Source: Mycolicibacterium fortuitum subsp. fortuitum
GTDB taxonomy: Bacteria > Actinomycetota > Actinomycetes > Mycobacteriales > Mycobacteriaceae
Length of the DNA stretch: 64,000 bases
NCBI RefSeq assembly: GCF_022179545.1
Contig: NZ_AP025518.1
Coordinates: 3,410,001-3,474,000 of the forward strand
Direction of reading: 5' to 3'
The notes beneath the pieces are model-generated. The model searched no databases, was not told where the DNA came from, and was given only the letters and a program-made list of their open reading frames with translations. Each line of letters starts with the position of its first letter. Position 1 is the first letter of the stretch. The translations under genes and the position numbers were made by a program. Shown here piece after piece: positions 27,971-37,020 of this stretch.

Positions 27971-28000
27971 TTGACTAGTCATCCATGACCGGCATACGGT
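27971..28000 (+). promoter_or_regulatory. Probable sigma-70 type promoter with palindrome at -35
   Basis: TTGACT (27971-27976) is followed after 18 bases by TACGGT (27995-28000), giving a start near 28007 and a ~50-base leader for the gene at 28056. The -35 overlaps a perfect palindrome TGACTAGTCA (27972-27981), which could be a regulator site. Confidence 0.45.
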
Positions 28001-28055
28001 GTTAGACAGTCACGTCATTCCGGATCGGGCACCACGGAAACTACGAGGTATCGCC

Positions 28056-28529
28056 ATGAACGACAACCGAATTTCTGCGACATCAGAGCCCACCGCCCGC
28101 CGTGCCCCCGCCCCCAGCCGTCCGCCCGCCCGAGCCCGCCTCATCGCGCGGATTCGATCGGGTCGCTTCGATCGCATGCTGGCCGTGGGCGCGCCGACTC
28201 CGGCAGGCAGCGCCATCGCAGCCCGGGCAGCCCGGCTGACATCGATCGCAGAGCGGGAAGCCGTTGCCCGCGTGCTGCGCCGCTGCGTGCGTGAGGCCGC
28301 CAACGACACCATCGTGTGGTCGTCGCGAATCCCTTTGCACCGGAAGAACATTGCCGAGGCCGAACAGACGATTGACGCGATCACCCTCCGGCTGCATTCA
28401 CCGCTGCCGGTCGCGGCACGCGGCATGGCCCGGCTCAACCGGGTGATCAACGACGGCCTGGGCCCGCTCTACGCCTACGGCCACGGCGATCTCGACGGCA
28501 GGTTGCGCGCCGCACTCGCCGCACTCTGA
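28056..28529 (+). CDS. Conserved actinobacterial hypothetical protein
   Basis: A 157-residue soluble protein. The ATG at 28056 has GAGGTA 5 bases upstream; the frame is open earlier, but that part lies in the promoter leader. The N-terminus (about 1-45) is Arg/Ala/Pro-rich and probably disordered. The rest is helical (AEREAVARVLRRCVREA, then HRKNIAEAEQTIDAITLRL) and ends in GLGPLYAYGHGDLDGRLRAAL. I do not recognise the family. The stop is 1 base from that of the converging adhA. It has its own promoter-like signal. Confidence 0.72.
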   Translation: MNDNRISATSEPTARRAPAPSRPPARARLIARIRSGRFDRMLAVGAPTPAGSAIAARAARLTSIAEREAVARVLRRCVREAANDTIVWSSRIPLHRKNIAEAEQTIDAITLRLHSPLPVAARGMARLNRVINDGLGPLYAYGHGDLDGRLRAALAAL

Positions 28530-28530
28530 G

Positions 28531-29550
28531 CTACACCCGGAGCACTGCCGCACCCGCTATCCGACCGGCACTCAGATCTGCCAGTGCCACATCAGCGCGG
28601 GCCAAACCGTACTCAGGAGTGATCACCGCCATCCGGTGTGCGCCCGCGAACGCCAGGAAATCGCGGGCGTCGGCGCGGGTGTTGGCGGTTACCGACCGGA
28701 TCTCGCGCTCGTAGAACAGGTGACGCTGATAATTCAGCGTCGGAATATCGCTGAGGTGGATACCCGCGATCGCCAGGATGCCACCGCGATCCAGCGCCGC
28801 CAGCGCGGGCAGCACCAGATCCCCGACCGGGGCGAACAAGATTGCGGCATCCAAGGGTTCGGGCGGCATGTCGGCACTGCCCTGCACCGAGGACGCACCG
28901 AGCGCGAGAGCCAGCTCGCGTGCCCGCTCGCCCCTGGTCATCACATGCACGCGGGCACCCTGTGCCAGCGCCACCTGAGCCGTCAGGTGCGCGCTGCCAC
29001 CGAAGCCGTACAGTCCCAGCCGGCCACCTGAAGGCAGGTCGGTGCGCAGCAGCGCCCGATAACCGATGATGCCCGCACACAGCAGAGGGGCCAATTCGAC
29101 ATCGGAGTACCCCCGTGGCAGCCGCAACGCGAATGCCGCCGGAACGGTCGTGAACTCGGCGTAACCACCGTCAGCATCCCAGCCGGTATAGAGCGAGGAC
29201 GGACACAGGTTCTCCCGACCCCGCAGGCAATATGCACACTGGCCGCAGGTGTGCCGCAGCCACGCCACGCCGACCCGGTCACCGGGGACGAACTCGCCGC
29301 CGGCCTCGGCTCCGACCTCGACCACCTCACCGACGACCTCGTGTCCGGGAATCACTTTTGGCCGGTGTACGGCCAAATCGCCTTCGGCCACATGCAGATC
29401 GGTACGACACACCCCGCAGGCCAGCACCTTGACGAGCAGCTCGTCAGGCCTGGGCTGCGGGGTGGATACGGTAACCCGTTGCAGCGGGCGTGAACTCATC
29501 GGACCGGGACTGGCGACCTGCCAGGCCGTCATGGTCCCCATGTCCGTCAC
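28531..29550 (-). CDS. adhA: Zinc-dependent alcohol dehydrogenase AdhA
   Basis: A 339-residue medium-chain dehydrogenase that oxidises an alcohol with NAD(P). The catalytic zinc ligands are Cys in [10 protein letters not shown] and His/Glu in PGHEVVGEV. The structural zinc is bound by the four Cys in [15 protein letters not shown]. The nucleotide-binding turn is [12 protein letters not shown] (GxGGxxH variant of GxGxxG). The gene matches Rv1862 in place and length and is followed 10 bases from its start by the transglycosylase-associated gene on the same strand. The first ATG is taken; MGTM, three residues on, is an alternative. Confidence 0.93.
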   Translation of the reverse strand: MTDMGTMTAWQVASPGPMSSRPLQRVTVSTPQPRPDELLVKVLACGVCRTDLHVAEGDLAVHRPKVIPGHEVVGEVVEVGAEAGGEFVPGDRVGVAWLRHTCGQCAYCLRGRENLCPSSLYTGWDADGGYAEFTTVPAAFALRLPRGYSDVELAPLLCAGIIGYRALLRTDLPSGGRLGLYGFGGSAHLTAQVALAQGARVHVMTRGERARELALALGASSVQGSADMPPEPLDAAILFAPVGDLVLPALAALDRGGILAIAGIHLSDIPTLNYQRHLFYEREIRSVTANTRADARDFLAFAGAHRMAVITPEYGLARADVALADLSAGRIAGAAVLRV

Positions 29551-29560
29551 CGGCGCCGAA

Positions 29561-29863
29561 TCAGCTGCCCCTGCGCACCATTCCGACGATCCAGAGCAGA
29601 ATCACCGAACCGAGAATGGCGGTGAACAGGGTGAACCACCAGCCGCCGCCTGCCGTGTCGAGGAAGAAGCTGAGCAGGAACCCGCCGATGAGCGCCCCGA
29701 CGATTCCGATGACGATGTTCATCAGAATGCCGGAGCCGCCACCCTTGACGATCTTGCCCGCGATCCAACCGGCGATCGCTCCGATGATGATGTAGCCGAT
29801 CCAGCCGACGCTGGTCAGCGTGGTTGACCGAGCCAGGATTTCAGTTGCCGCCATTACATCCAT
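29561..29863 (-). CDS. Transglycosylase-associated protein (GlsB/YeaQ/YmgE family, Rv1861 type)
   Basis: A 100-residue membrane protein with three hydrophobic helices. [19 protein letters not shown] (residues 23-41) and [19 protein letters not shown] are the family signature. AGGAGA ahead of the ATG at 29863 sets the start; the frame opens further upstream but within non-coding DNA. The family is general-stress related in enterobacteria, with no proven function. It lies between apa and adhA as in M. tuberculosis and may be co-transcribed with adhA. Confidence 0.9.
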   Translation of the reverse strand: MDVMAATEILARSTTLTSVGWIGYIIIGAIAGWIAGKIVKGGGSGILMNIVIGIVGALIGGFLLSFFLDTAGGGWWFTLFTAILGSVILLWIVGMVRRGS

Positions 29864-30008
29864 TGCAGGTCTCCTGCCTGTCACTGGCTGATGCCCAGCG
29901 GGCTCGCTGAGCCACACCCCAGATGTACCTTCCGAAAATAACAATTCGGTTGGGTAATGGGAACGATCAGCGTTCGCCTGCCCGATCCGGCAGTCCGGCC
30001 TGCGGCAA

Positions 30009-30986
30009 TCAGGCCGGAGGCAGCATCTCCGGCGGCGCGTTGGTGACCGGCACCGGCACCCCGACACCCGGGTGGGCCGGGTCAGCCGGCGGTTGCGGCG
30101 CGTTGGGGTCAGGAGCCGCCGACGGCGGAGGAGTCCACGGCCGGATGGAGTTGGCCAGTGCCACGGCGGCGGCCTTGTCGACGGGATGGGTGGCCGAACC
30201 CAGCCAGACCACGAACCAGCGTTCCGGTGCGCGCTGCCCACGCGGCGTTCCCGGGGCCGGCGGTGCGCCGACCACACCGGCCCAGATCTGACCGTTCGGC
30301 TTGTTGGCGTCGGTGAACTTCACCTCGTAGTACGAGGCGACACCGGAGAGTCCGTTGGCGTCGAGCGGCACGGTCTCCTGATTCACCCGCGTCCCGGGGA
30401 AGGGCATGAAGAACTCACCCATATCGGAGGCCAGCCGCACAGCCGCCTTCGCGTTGTCCGCCTCAGCCCCCGCGAACAGCTTCAGATCGAGGCGGCCGAG
30501 CAGCACGCTGGTGTCATTCGGCGGCTCGGGAGTGCCCTCCGGCGGAATCTTGGTCAACAACGCCTGCCCGTACGACAACTGGGTTGCGTCGGACACCTTC
30601 CAACCGCCGGGTACGACGTAGCTGAATCCGCCCGCGGCGTTGTCCACGCGGCCGGGTTCGGGCGCGGGGGCCGGGGCCGGGGCCGGGGCATTCGGATCGG
30701 CCGGAGCCGGTGCGGGCGCGTTGGGATCGACAGGCGGAGCCGGAACCGGTGCTCCAGGGGCAGGCGCGGGAGCCGGTGCAGGAGCTCCGGGAGCAGGTGC
30801 GGGTGCAGGCGCGGGAGCCGGCGCGCCGGGCACGGCTGGGGCGGGAGCCGGCGGCACCGGCTCGGGATCCGCATACGCCACCGCCGGCAGCGCAACAGCC
30901 GCGGCGGTCGCGCCGGTCATCGCAACCAGCGCCAGCTTCTTCGACAGACCTCTGCGCCGATGTGACATCGCATCCGACTCGTCCAT
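30009..30986 (-). CDS. apa: Alanine/proline-rich secreted antigen Apa (fibronectin attachment protein)
   Basis: A 325-residue secreted glycoprotein, the same length as M. tuberculosis Apa. The signal peptide ends at AYA (residue 39), so the mature protein begins [10 protein letters not shown] Pro/Ala repeat region (about 45-105, PAPAPAPG units) is the expected zone of O-mannosylation. The globular domain follows ([36 protein letters not shown], the fibronectin-binding stretch) and a second Pro-rich tail. The ATG at 30986 is chosen because it gives exactly the M. tuberculosis pre-sequence length. It lies 7 bases from a -10 box, so the mRNA may be leaderless. The alternative ATG is 30968. Confidence 0.95.
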   Translation of the reverse strand: MDESDAMSHRRRGLSKKLALVAMTGATAAAVALPAVAYADPEPVPPAPAPAVPGAPAPAPAPAPAPGAPAPAPAPAPGAPVPAPPVDPNAPAPAPADPNAPAPAPAPAPEPGRVDNAAGGFSYVVPGGWKVSDATQLSYGQALLTKIPPEGTPEPPNDTSVLLGRLDLKLFAGAEADNAKAAVRLASDMGEFFMPFPGTRVNQETVPLDANGLSGVASYYEVKFTDANKPNGQIWAGVVGAPPAPGTPRGQRAPERWFVVWLGSATHPVDKAAAVALANSIRPWTPPPSAAPDPNAPQPPADPAHPGVGVPVPVTNAPPEMLPPA

Positions 30987-30993
30987 GGGGAAG

Positions 30994-31021
30994 AAACTAC
31001 CGTGTTACGGCCGTGACGCAA
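30994..31021 (-). promoter_or_regulatory. Probable apa promoter, possibly leaderless
   Basis: On the minus strand TTGCGT (31021-31016), a 16-base spacer and TAGTTT (30999-30994) stand 7 bases before the apa ATG. Transcription would begin on the start codon itself, a common arrangement in mycobacteria. The region 31022-31226 between this promoter and the end of modC shows no gene I can support. Confidence 0.45.
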
Positions 31022-31226
31022 GTGTGAGTTGCTCTTAGAGTGCTCAAAAGTGAGATAGCTGTTCACAGCAGATGACCAGGCAAGATGCTTCTAGAAGATT
31101 GCTGGCGCGCGGGTGTGTCGGGCGCCACGCCGGAGCTGGCAACCCGCTCTCCGACACTCACCGCGCCGGGCCCTCAACTGATGATTCGGGCCGGTGCGCG
31201 CCGGCGTTACGGGGCGCCTCGGCGAG

Positions 31227-32324
31227 TCATTTCTGGTGCCCCGCCGGGTGGACGGCAACCTCCTGCGCCTTCACCGAGAAATACACCGTGTCACCCGGCG
31301 CCAGCTTGAGTTCGGCAGCCGACTCCGCGGTGATGTCGGCGGCCAGGCCAGGGGCGCCGTCGGGTTGCTCGTCGGCCCGCACCCGAATACCGGGACCTCG
31401 GGCATCGAGTTCGGCGATCGTCACCTCGACGGTGTTGCGCGGGCTCCCGTGCGGTTGGTCGCGGTACACGGAAACCGCCGCCGGAGAGAACAGTGCGACA
31501 GCCGGCGCGCCCGGCTGCAGGTCCACTGCGGGCGTCCCGTGCCAGTTCGCCTCCCACGTGGTGATCAGTACGCCGTCGGCGCACGCTGTGCCGCCGATCA
31601 GGTTGACGCCGGCGAACCTGGCCGCGAAGTGACTCTTGGGCACCGCCAATACCTCTGCGACAGAACCACTTTCGACGATTTGACCGCCCTCCAGCACGAT
31701 CACCCGATCGGCCAGAGTCAGGACATCGAGCAGATCGTGTGTGATCAGCACCGCGCACCTGCCGTCGACGGCCAGCACCCGCCGCAACACCTTGCGCATC
31801 GAAGCCGCGACCGCCACGTCCAAACCCGCCAGCGGCTCATCGAGCAGAAGCACCTCGGGATCGGCTGCCAGAGCCCTGGCCAGTGCCACCCGCTGCGCCT
31901 GGCCCCCGGACAGCCGGCGGGGCCGGCGATCCGCCAGGTCCGAGGCGTCGACCTCGTCCAACCACCGGCGAGCGCTGTCGTTGGCGGTACGGCGTCCCGC
32001 CCGGTGCCTGCTGCGTGCCCCGAACGCGACGTTGCCCAGCACACTCAGATGCGGAAACAGCAGGGCCTGCTGCAGCAGCAAGCCGACCCGACGGGCGTGC
32101 GTCGGCACGTGGACACCGGCTGCCGCATCGGTCAGCACGCGGTCCCCCACCTGAATACGTCCGGCATCCAGGCCGACCAGACCCGCGATCGCGTGCAATG
32201 TGGTGGACTTGCCCGCACCGTTAGGGCCGAGTACCGCCAGCACCTCCCCTGCTTCGACCCCGAATTCCAGGTCCAGACCGCGGTTTTGGACGACTGCACG
32301 CACGTGCAGACCGCCGCCGGTCAT
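31227..32324 (-). CDS. modC: Molybdate ABC transporter ATP-binding protein ModC
   Basis: A 365-residue ATPase that powers molybdate import. Walker [10 protein letters not shown] is at about residues 31-39, the Q-loop region is [10 protein letters not shown], the ABC signature [15 protein letters not shown] and Walker [13 protein letters not shown], with H-loop THDLLD. The C-terminal ~110 residues are a TOBE (Mop-like) oxyanion-binding domain ([25 protein letters not shown]). The ATG at 32324 overlaps the modB stop as ATGA; an in-frame ATG at 32330 is an alternative. The length is close to Rv1859. Confidence 0.93.
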   Translation of the reverse strand: MTGGGLHVRAVVQNRGLDLEFGVEAGEVLAVLGPNGAGKSTTLHAIAGLVGLDAGRIQVGDRVLTDAAAGVHVPTHARRVGLLLQQALLFPHLSVLGNVAFGARSRHRAGRRTANDSARRWLDEVDASDLADRRPRRLSGGQAQRVALARALAADPEVLLLDEPLAGLDVAVAASMRKVLRRVLAVDGRCAVLITHDLLDVLTLADRVIVLEGGQIVESGSVAEVLAVPKSHFAARFAGVNLIGGTACADGVLITTWEANWHGTPAVDLQPGAPAVALFSPAAVSVYRDQPHGSPRNTVEVTIAELDARGPGIRVRADEQPDGAPGLAADITAESAAELKLAPGDTVYFSVKAQEVAVHPAGHQK

Positions 32325-33115
32325 GTCCATCCCCCGGCCCGCAGCCGACGACTCCCGAGTCCGATGACCACCACCGCCGCCACCGCCACCAGCAGCACCG
32401 ACAACGCCACTGCGGCGTCGGCGTCGCTCTCGCGCTGCAGATAGATCTCCAGCGGCAGGGTGCGGGTCACTCCCTGGCGTGAGCCGGCGAACGTCAGCGT
32501 CGCCCCGAATTCGCCCAGAGACCGCGCGAAGGCCAGCACGGCTCCCGAGATCAGGCCCGGCCCGAGCAGCGGCAACGTCACTCGCCACCACACCGTCGCC
32601 GGTGGCGCACCCAGCGTCGCCGCCACGACCTCGAAATCAGCACCGGCCGTGCGCGCGGCACCTTCGAGGGAGATGACCAGGAACGGCAGAGAGACGAAGG
32701 TCTGCGCCAACACCACGGCGACCGTCGTGAACGCGATGTGCACACCGGCGGTCTCCAGATACCGGCCCACCAGCCCGAGCCGCCCGAACGCGTACAACAA
32801 CGCGATGCCGCCCACCACCGGGGGCAGCACCAGCGGCAGCAGGATCAATGGCCGGACGATCCGGGTGAGGGCTCCTTCGGTGCGGGCCAGCACCATCGCG
32901 AGCGGCACCCCGAACAGCACACACAACGCCGTACTGGCCAGCGATGTCTCCAGGCTCAACCTCAGCGCGGCAGTCGACGACGGACTGGAGATCAGCGTCC
33001 CGAACCGTGGCCAGTCCACCTTCGCCACCATCGCCACCAGCGGCAGCACGACGAATATCGCGCCCAACACGGCGGGGAGATAGACCCAGCGCGGCAGCCG
33101 TGGCGAATTCGTCAC
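32321..33115 (-). CDS. modB: Molybdate ABC transporter permease ModB
   Basis: A 264-residue inner-membrane permease with about six helices. The binding-protein-dependent transport signature is present as [13 protein letters not shown] (EAA-loop region that docks ModC), and [17 protein letters not shown] is typical of ModB/CysT. It starts with GTG at 33115 and forms a GTGA overlap with the TGA of a preceding tiny frame (33168-33112). No modA, the periplasmic molybdate-binding gene, is found next to it, unlike Rv1857-Rv1859. Confidence 0.92.
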   Translation of the reverse strand: MTNSPRLPRWVYLPAVLGAIFVVLPLVAMVAKVDWPRFGTLISSPSSTAALRLSLETSLASTALCVLFGVPLAMVLARTEGALTRIVRPLILLPLVLPPVVGGIALLYAFGRLGLVGRYLETAGVHIAFTTVAVVLAQTFVSLPFLVISLEGAARTAGADFEVVAATLGAPPATVWWRVTLPLLGPGLISGAVLAFARSLGEFGATLTFAGSRQGVTRTLPLEIYLQRESDADAAVALSVLLVAVAAVVVIGLGSRRLRAGGWT

Positions 33116-33293
33116 GGCATCCCCTTGCCGACCGCGTCGATGCAGGTCGCGGCGCGCAGTCGGATCATCCCGGCCACCTTATTCGAGGCAGTGTTGGGCG
33201 CGCCGAGTTTCCCGACCTAGCTACTGTCCAGTAACATTGGCCGTTGGTCGCCCCCGTCCGGCGCGGCGACCCCCAGGTACACGGAGGTACATC

Positions 33294-33968
33294 ATGGCGG
33301 AGGTGCTGGTCACCGGAGGCGACACCGAACTCGGCCGCGCGATCGCGGCAGGTTTCCTGGACGCCGGCCACAACGTGATCATCGCCGGCGCCCGCCGCGA
33401 GGATCTGGAGTTGGCCGCCAAGCAGCTCGACATCTCCGCGATCGTGTTCGACAACACCGATCCCGTGAGCGTCGAGAATGCCCGTGCGCAGTTCCCCCAT
33501 CACCTCGACACCCTCGTCAACGTCCCCGCGCCGTTGGTCGAGGCCAAGGACCCGCGGACCTTCACGCTGGCCGACCATGCCACCGCCTGGCGTAACGCGC
33601 TGGACGCGACGGTGATCTCCGCTGTGCTGACCGTCCAGATCGTCGGTGACCAGCTGCGCTCGGGTGGATCCATCATCAACGTCGTGCCCGCGAGCCCGCG
33701 GGAGGGCAGCATCGAAGCCGCCGTCAAGGCAGCCCTCGGGGACTGGACCGCCGGTCAGGCCGCATACTTCGGCACCCGTGGCATCACCGTCAACGCCATC
33801 GCCCCCGGCCTGTCCGCCGAGCCGGGCTACGACGGCCTGCGCACCGCCCCGCCGTCGATCGCCGACGAATTCGCCCGGCTGGCAGTGTTTTTGAGCACGC
33901 CGGCAGCGCGTCACATCACCGGGCAGACCATGCACGTCAGCCGCGGCACGCTCGCCACCCTGGGATAG
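33294..33968 (+). CDS. SDR-like protein lacking the catalytic tyrosine (Rv1856c type)
   Basis: A 224-residue protein with the short-chain dehydrogenase fold: cofactor turn TGGDTELGRA at about residues 7-16, GSIINVVPASP with the mid Ser, and ITVNAIAPGLS. The active-site YxxxK reads EAAVK, so Glu replaces the Tyr. Catalysis by the usual route is therefore unlikely. GGAGGT 5 bases before the ATG fixes the start; the frame opens earlier, at 33237. The length equals Rv1856c (225). The next gene starts 18 bases on and may share its transcript. Confidence 0.87.
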   Translation: MAEVLVTGGDTELGRAIAAGFLDAGHNVIIAGARREDLELAAKQLDISAIVFDNTDPVSVENARAQFPHHLDTLVNVPAPLVEAKDPRTFTLADHATAWRNALDATVISAVLTVQIVGDQLRSGGSIINVVPASPREGSIEAAVKAALGDWTAGQAAYFGTRGITVNAIAPGLSAEPGYDGLRTAPPSIADEFARLAVFLSTPAARHITGQTMHVSRGTLATLG

Positions 33969-33986
33969 CGCGCTAAGGTCGGAGAA

Positions 33987-34913
33987 GTGACAATCCGACT
34001 CGGACTCCAGATCCCGAACTTCTCCTACGGCACCGGCGTTTCCGAACTCTTCCCGACCGTCATCGCCCAGGCACAGGAAGCCGAGGCCGCCGGCTTCGAC
34101 TCCGTCTTCGTGATGGACCACTTCTATCAGCTGCCCGGTCTCGGCACTCCCGACCAGCCGATGCTGGAGGCCTACACCGCGCTCGGCGCGCTGGCGACCG
34201 CAACCGAACGCGTCCAGCTCGGGACGCTGGTCACCGGCAACACGTACCGCAACCCCACGCTGCTGGCCAAGGCCATCACCACGCTGGACGTGATCAGCCA
34301 GGGCCGCGCGATCCTCGGCATCGGCACGGGCTGGTTCGAACTCGAGCACGACAGCCTGGGTTTCGAATTCGGCACCTTCACCGAGCGGTTCAAGAAGCTC
34401 GACGAGGCACTGCAGATCATCGTGCCGATGCTCGAGGGCAAGCGCGCGACTTTCAGCGGCACGTACTACCGGACCGAGGAAGCGTTTGCCGAACCGCGGT
34501 TCCGCGACCACATCCCGCTGATGATCGGCGGTAGCGGCGAGAAGAAGACCATCCCGTTGGCGGCCCGGCACTTCGACCACCTCAACATCATCGCGAACTT
34601 CGACGAACTGCCCCGCAAGCTCGACGTGCTCCGCCAGGAGTGCGAGCGGATCGACCGTGACCCGGCCACTCTGGAGACCAGCATGCTGGTGATCGCGCTG
34701 ATCGGCGAGCAGTTCACCGCCGACGCGATCCCACCGGACTTCCAGAACCGTGCCGTGTTCGGCAGCGCCGAGCAGATCGCCGAACAGCTCAAGACCAAGC
34801 TGTTCGATACCGGGGTGAACGGGGTGATCCTCAGCCCGGTGACCATCGGCGGCTACGTTCCCGGCGGTATCACCGCCGCCGCCGAGGCATTGAAACCACT
34901 GATATCCGGGTAA
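33987..34913 (+). CDS. LLM-class F420-dependent oxidoreductase (Rv1855c type)
   Basis: A 308-residue luciferase-like TIM-barrel protein beginning with GTG. Family features are LGLQIPNFSYGTG at the start, GFDSVFVMDHFYQLPG, LGTLVTGNTYRNPTLLAKAITTLD and GIGTGWFELEH, with PLMIGGSGEKKT at the cofactor site. Mycobacterial members of this type use coenzyme F420 rather than FMN. The substrate is unknown. It lies between the SDR-like gene and ndh as in M. tuberculosis. Confidence 0.93.
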   Translation: MTIRLGLQIPNFSYGTGVSELFPTVIAQAQEAEAAGFDSVFVMDHFYQLPGLGTPDQPMLEAYTALGALATATERVQLGTLVTGNTYRNPTLLAKAITTLDVISQGRAILGIGTGWFELEHDSLGFEFGTFTERFKKLDEALQIIVPMLEGKRATFSGTYYRTEEAFAEPRFRDHIPLMIGGSGEKKTIPLAARHFDHLNIIANFDELPRKLDVLRQECERIDRDPATLETSMLVIALIGEQFTADAIPPDFQNRAVFGSAEQIAEQLKTKLFDTGVNGVILSPVTIGGYVPGGITAAAEALKPLISG

Positions 34914-35011
34914 ACATTCGGTTCGGTTGCCCATCTCACCGCACAGGCTGGAATGGCGCCGACTAACCTAACGGTTATTACGAGTGGCAAACACGTCCGC
35001 GAGGAGCAGCA

Positions 35012-36385
35012 ATGAGCCATCCCGGAGCTACGGCATCGGATCGGCATAAGGTAGTCATCATCGGATCGGGTTTCGGCGGTCTGACCGCCGCCAAGACCCT
35101 CAAACGTGCCGACGTCGACGTCAAGCTGATCGCCCGCACCACACATCACCTGTTCCAGCCTCTGCTGTACCAGGTGGCCACCGGCATCATCTCCGAAGGC
35201 GAGATCGCCCCTGCCACCCGCGTGATCCTGCGCAAGCAGAAGAACGCCCAGGTGCTGTTGGGCGACGTAACCCACATCGATCTGGAAAAGCAGACGGTGG
35301 ATTCAATCCTGTTGGGCCACACCTATTCCACTCCATACGACAGCCTGATCATCGCCGCAGGGGCCGGACAGTCGTACTTCGGCAACGACCATTTCGCCGA
35401 GTTCGCTCCCGGCATGAAGTCCATCGACGATGCGCTGGAGTTGCGCGGCCGCATCCTCGGTGCCTTCGAGCAGGCCGAGCGCTCGAGTGACCCCGTGCGC
35501 CGGGCCAAACTGCTCACCTTCACGGTGGTGGGCGCCGGTCCGACGGGCGTGGAGATGGCCGGGCAGATCGCCGAATTGGCCGACCAGACCCTGCGCGGTA
35601 GCTTCCGTCACATCGATCCGACCGAGGCCAGGGTGATCCTGCTCGACGCCGCACCCGCGGTGCTGCCGCCGATGGGCCCGAAGCTGGGCAAGCGTGCCCA
35701 GGAACGGCTCGAGAAGATGGGAGTCGAGGTTCAGCTCGGCGCCATGGTGACCGATGTCGATCGCAACGGGCTGACGGTCAAGGACTCCGACGGCACGCTG
35801 CGCCGGATCGAATCGGCCTGCAAGGTGTGGTCGGCAGGGGTGTCGGCCAGCCCGCTCGGCAAGGATCTGGCCGAACAGTCCGGGGTGGAGCTGGACCGGG
35901 CCGGCCGCGTCAAGGTGCAGCCCGACCTCACCATCCCCGGTCATCCGAACGTGTTCGTGGTCGGCGACATGGCCGCCGTGGAAGGCGTGCCGGGCGTGGC
36001 GCAGGGCGCGATTCAGGGCGGCCGCTACGCAGCCAAGCTGATCAAGCGCGAGGTGGCAGGCACCAGTCCGAAGATCCGCAGCCCGTTCGAGTACTGGGAC
36101 AAGGGCTCGATGGCTACGGTGTCGCGGTTCTCCGCGGTGGCCAAGGTCGGTCCGGTCGAGTTCTCCGGTTTCTTCGCCTGGATCTGCTGGTTGGTGCTGC
36201 ACCTGGTGTACATCGTCGGGTTCAAGAGCCGACTGGTGACGGTGCTTTCGTGGGGTGTGACGTTCCTGAGCACCAAACGCGGGCAGCTCACCATCACCGA
36301 GCAGCAGGCCTACGCCCGCACCCGGATCGAAGAACTCGAGGAGATCGCCGCCTCGGTGCAGGAAACCGAGAAGGCCGCGTCCTAG
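35012..36385 (+). CDS. ndh: Type II NADH dehydrogenase
   Basis: A 457-residue single-subunit NADH:menaquinone oxidoreductase (NDH-2) on the inner face of the membrane, the main NADH entry point of mycobacterial respiration. FAD-binding GSGFGGLTAAKTL is at about residues 13-25, the NADH-binding GAGPTGVEMAGQ at about 177-188, then PNVFVVGDMA and the quinone-side AQGAIQGG. A hydrophobic stretch near 385-415 (FFAWICWLVLHLVYIVGF) anchors it to the membrane. The last 4 bases overlap the end of the converging ureD, leaving no room for a terminator. Confidence 0.96.
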   Translation: MSHPGATASDRHKVVIIGSGFGGLTAAKTLKRADVDVKLIARTTHHLFQPLLYQVATGIISEGEIAPATRVILRKQKNAQVLLGDVTHIDLEKQTVDSILLGHTYSTPYDSLIIAAGAGQSYFGNDHFAEFAPGMKSIDDALELRGRILGAFEQAERSSDPVRRAKLLTFTVVGAGPTGVEMAGQIAELADQTLRGSFRHIDPTEARVILLDAAPAVLPPMGPKLGKRAQERLEKMGVEVQLGAMVTDVDRNGLTVKDSDGTLRRIESACKVWSAGVSASPLGKDLAEQSGVELDRAGRVKVQPDLTIPGHPNVFVVGDMAAVEGVPGVAQGAIQGGRYAAKLIKREVAGTSPKIRSPFEYWDKGSMATVSRFSAVAKVGPVEFSGFFAWICWLVLHLVYIVGFKSRLVTVLSWGVTFLSTKRGQLTITEQQAYARTRIEELEEIAASVQETEKAAS

Positions 36386-37020
36386 AAGATCGGGGGCAGC
36401 CGGTCACCTTGCCAGGTGACCAGGCTGCCGCCGGCAGCCAAGGCGAGTACGGTCCCGGGCGCTTCGAACAGTGTTGCGGGGTAACGCAATTCACTGATGC
36501 ACGCACGAGGCGCAGCAAGCACGTCGTCACCTACCGCTCCGGCACCAAGTTCGACTCGATGACGTAGCAACGGCGCCGGACCGACGTCGGCATGTATCGC
36601 CGACGACCAGAAGCCTTCTCGTTCACCGGATCTACCGATCTGGACCCGCTCGCGGATTCGCACCTCGGCCGCCTCGGCCAGCCGCAGTCGCGTGGTGATC
36701 CGATGCGCTGAGCTGCCGGCGACGACGGTCGGTTCGGGATCGACATCCAGCTGCCCGGCCACCTCGAGCTCCCAGTGCGCCGCCGACTGCACCGTGGCGG
36801 TGCCGGGCAACACCATCGTGGCCGCCGCGGTGCGGATTCGCAGCCGGGCACCGGCCTCCACCACCACTCGCACCGTGAGAGTGTCGCCGCCCAGCGGGGT
36901 GGCTGCCGCCGAGACCAGGTGCACCGTATCGGGTTCGGTGCACCGTGCGGCCAGGCCGCCGCGCGCCTCGATGCGGGGCAACCGCCCGGGCGAGGCCGCG
37001 ATGGCGACTTCGGAGTGCAT
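36382..37020 (-). CDS. ureD: Urease accessory protein UreD
   Basis: A 212-residue accessory protein that binds apo-urease and forms the scaffold for UreF and UreG during nickel insertion. Seen are VHLVSAAATPLGGDTLTVRVVVEAGARL, the EREGFWSSAI-like middle and the C-terminal RYPATLFEAPG. It is short for the family but close to Rv1853. The ATG at 37020 overlaps the ureG stop; a GTG at 37023 would give a GTGA overlap. It is the last gene of the ureABCFGD run and meets ndh head-on at its 3' end. Confidence 0.92.
   Translation of the reverse strand: MHSEVAIAASPGRLPRIEARGGLAARCTEPDTVHLVSAAATPLGGDTLTVRVVVEAGARLRIRTAAATMVLPGTATVQSAAHWELEVAGQLDVDPEPTVVAGSSAHRITTRLRLAEAAEVRIRERVQIGRSGEREGFWSSAIHADVGPAPLLRHRVELGAGAVGDDVLAAPRACISELRYPATLFEAPGTVLALAAGGSLVTWQGDRLPPIF

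Noticed and set aside
30640..30860. Repeat array that might be mistaken for a CRISPR or tandem DNA repeat
   Set aside because: It codes the Pro/Ala units of Apa in frame; units are irregular and without spacers.
33165..34934. 589-codon open frame on the minus strand across the SDR-like and LLM genes
   Set aside because: It is the antisense shadow of two well-supported genes in GC-rich codon use; its translation shows no domain and it has no ribosome binding site.
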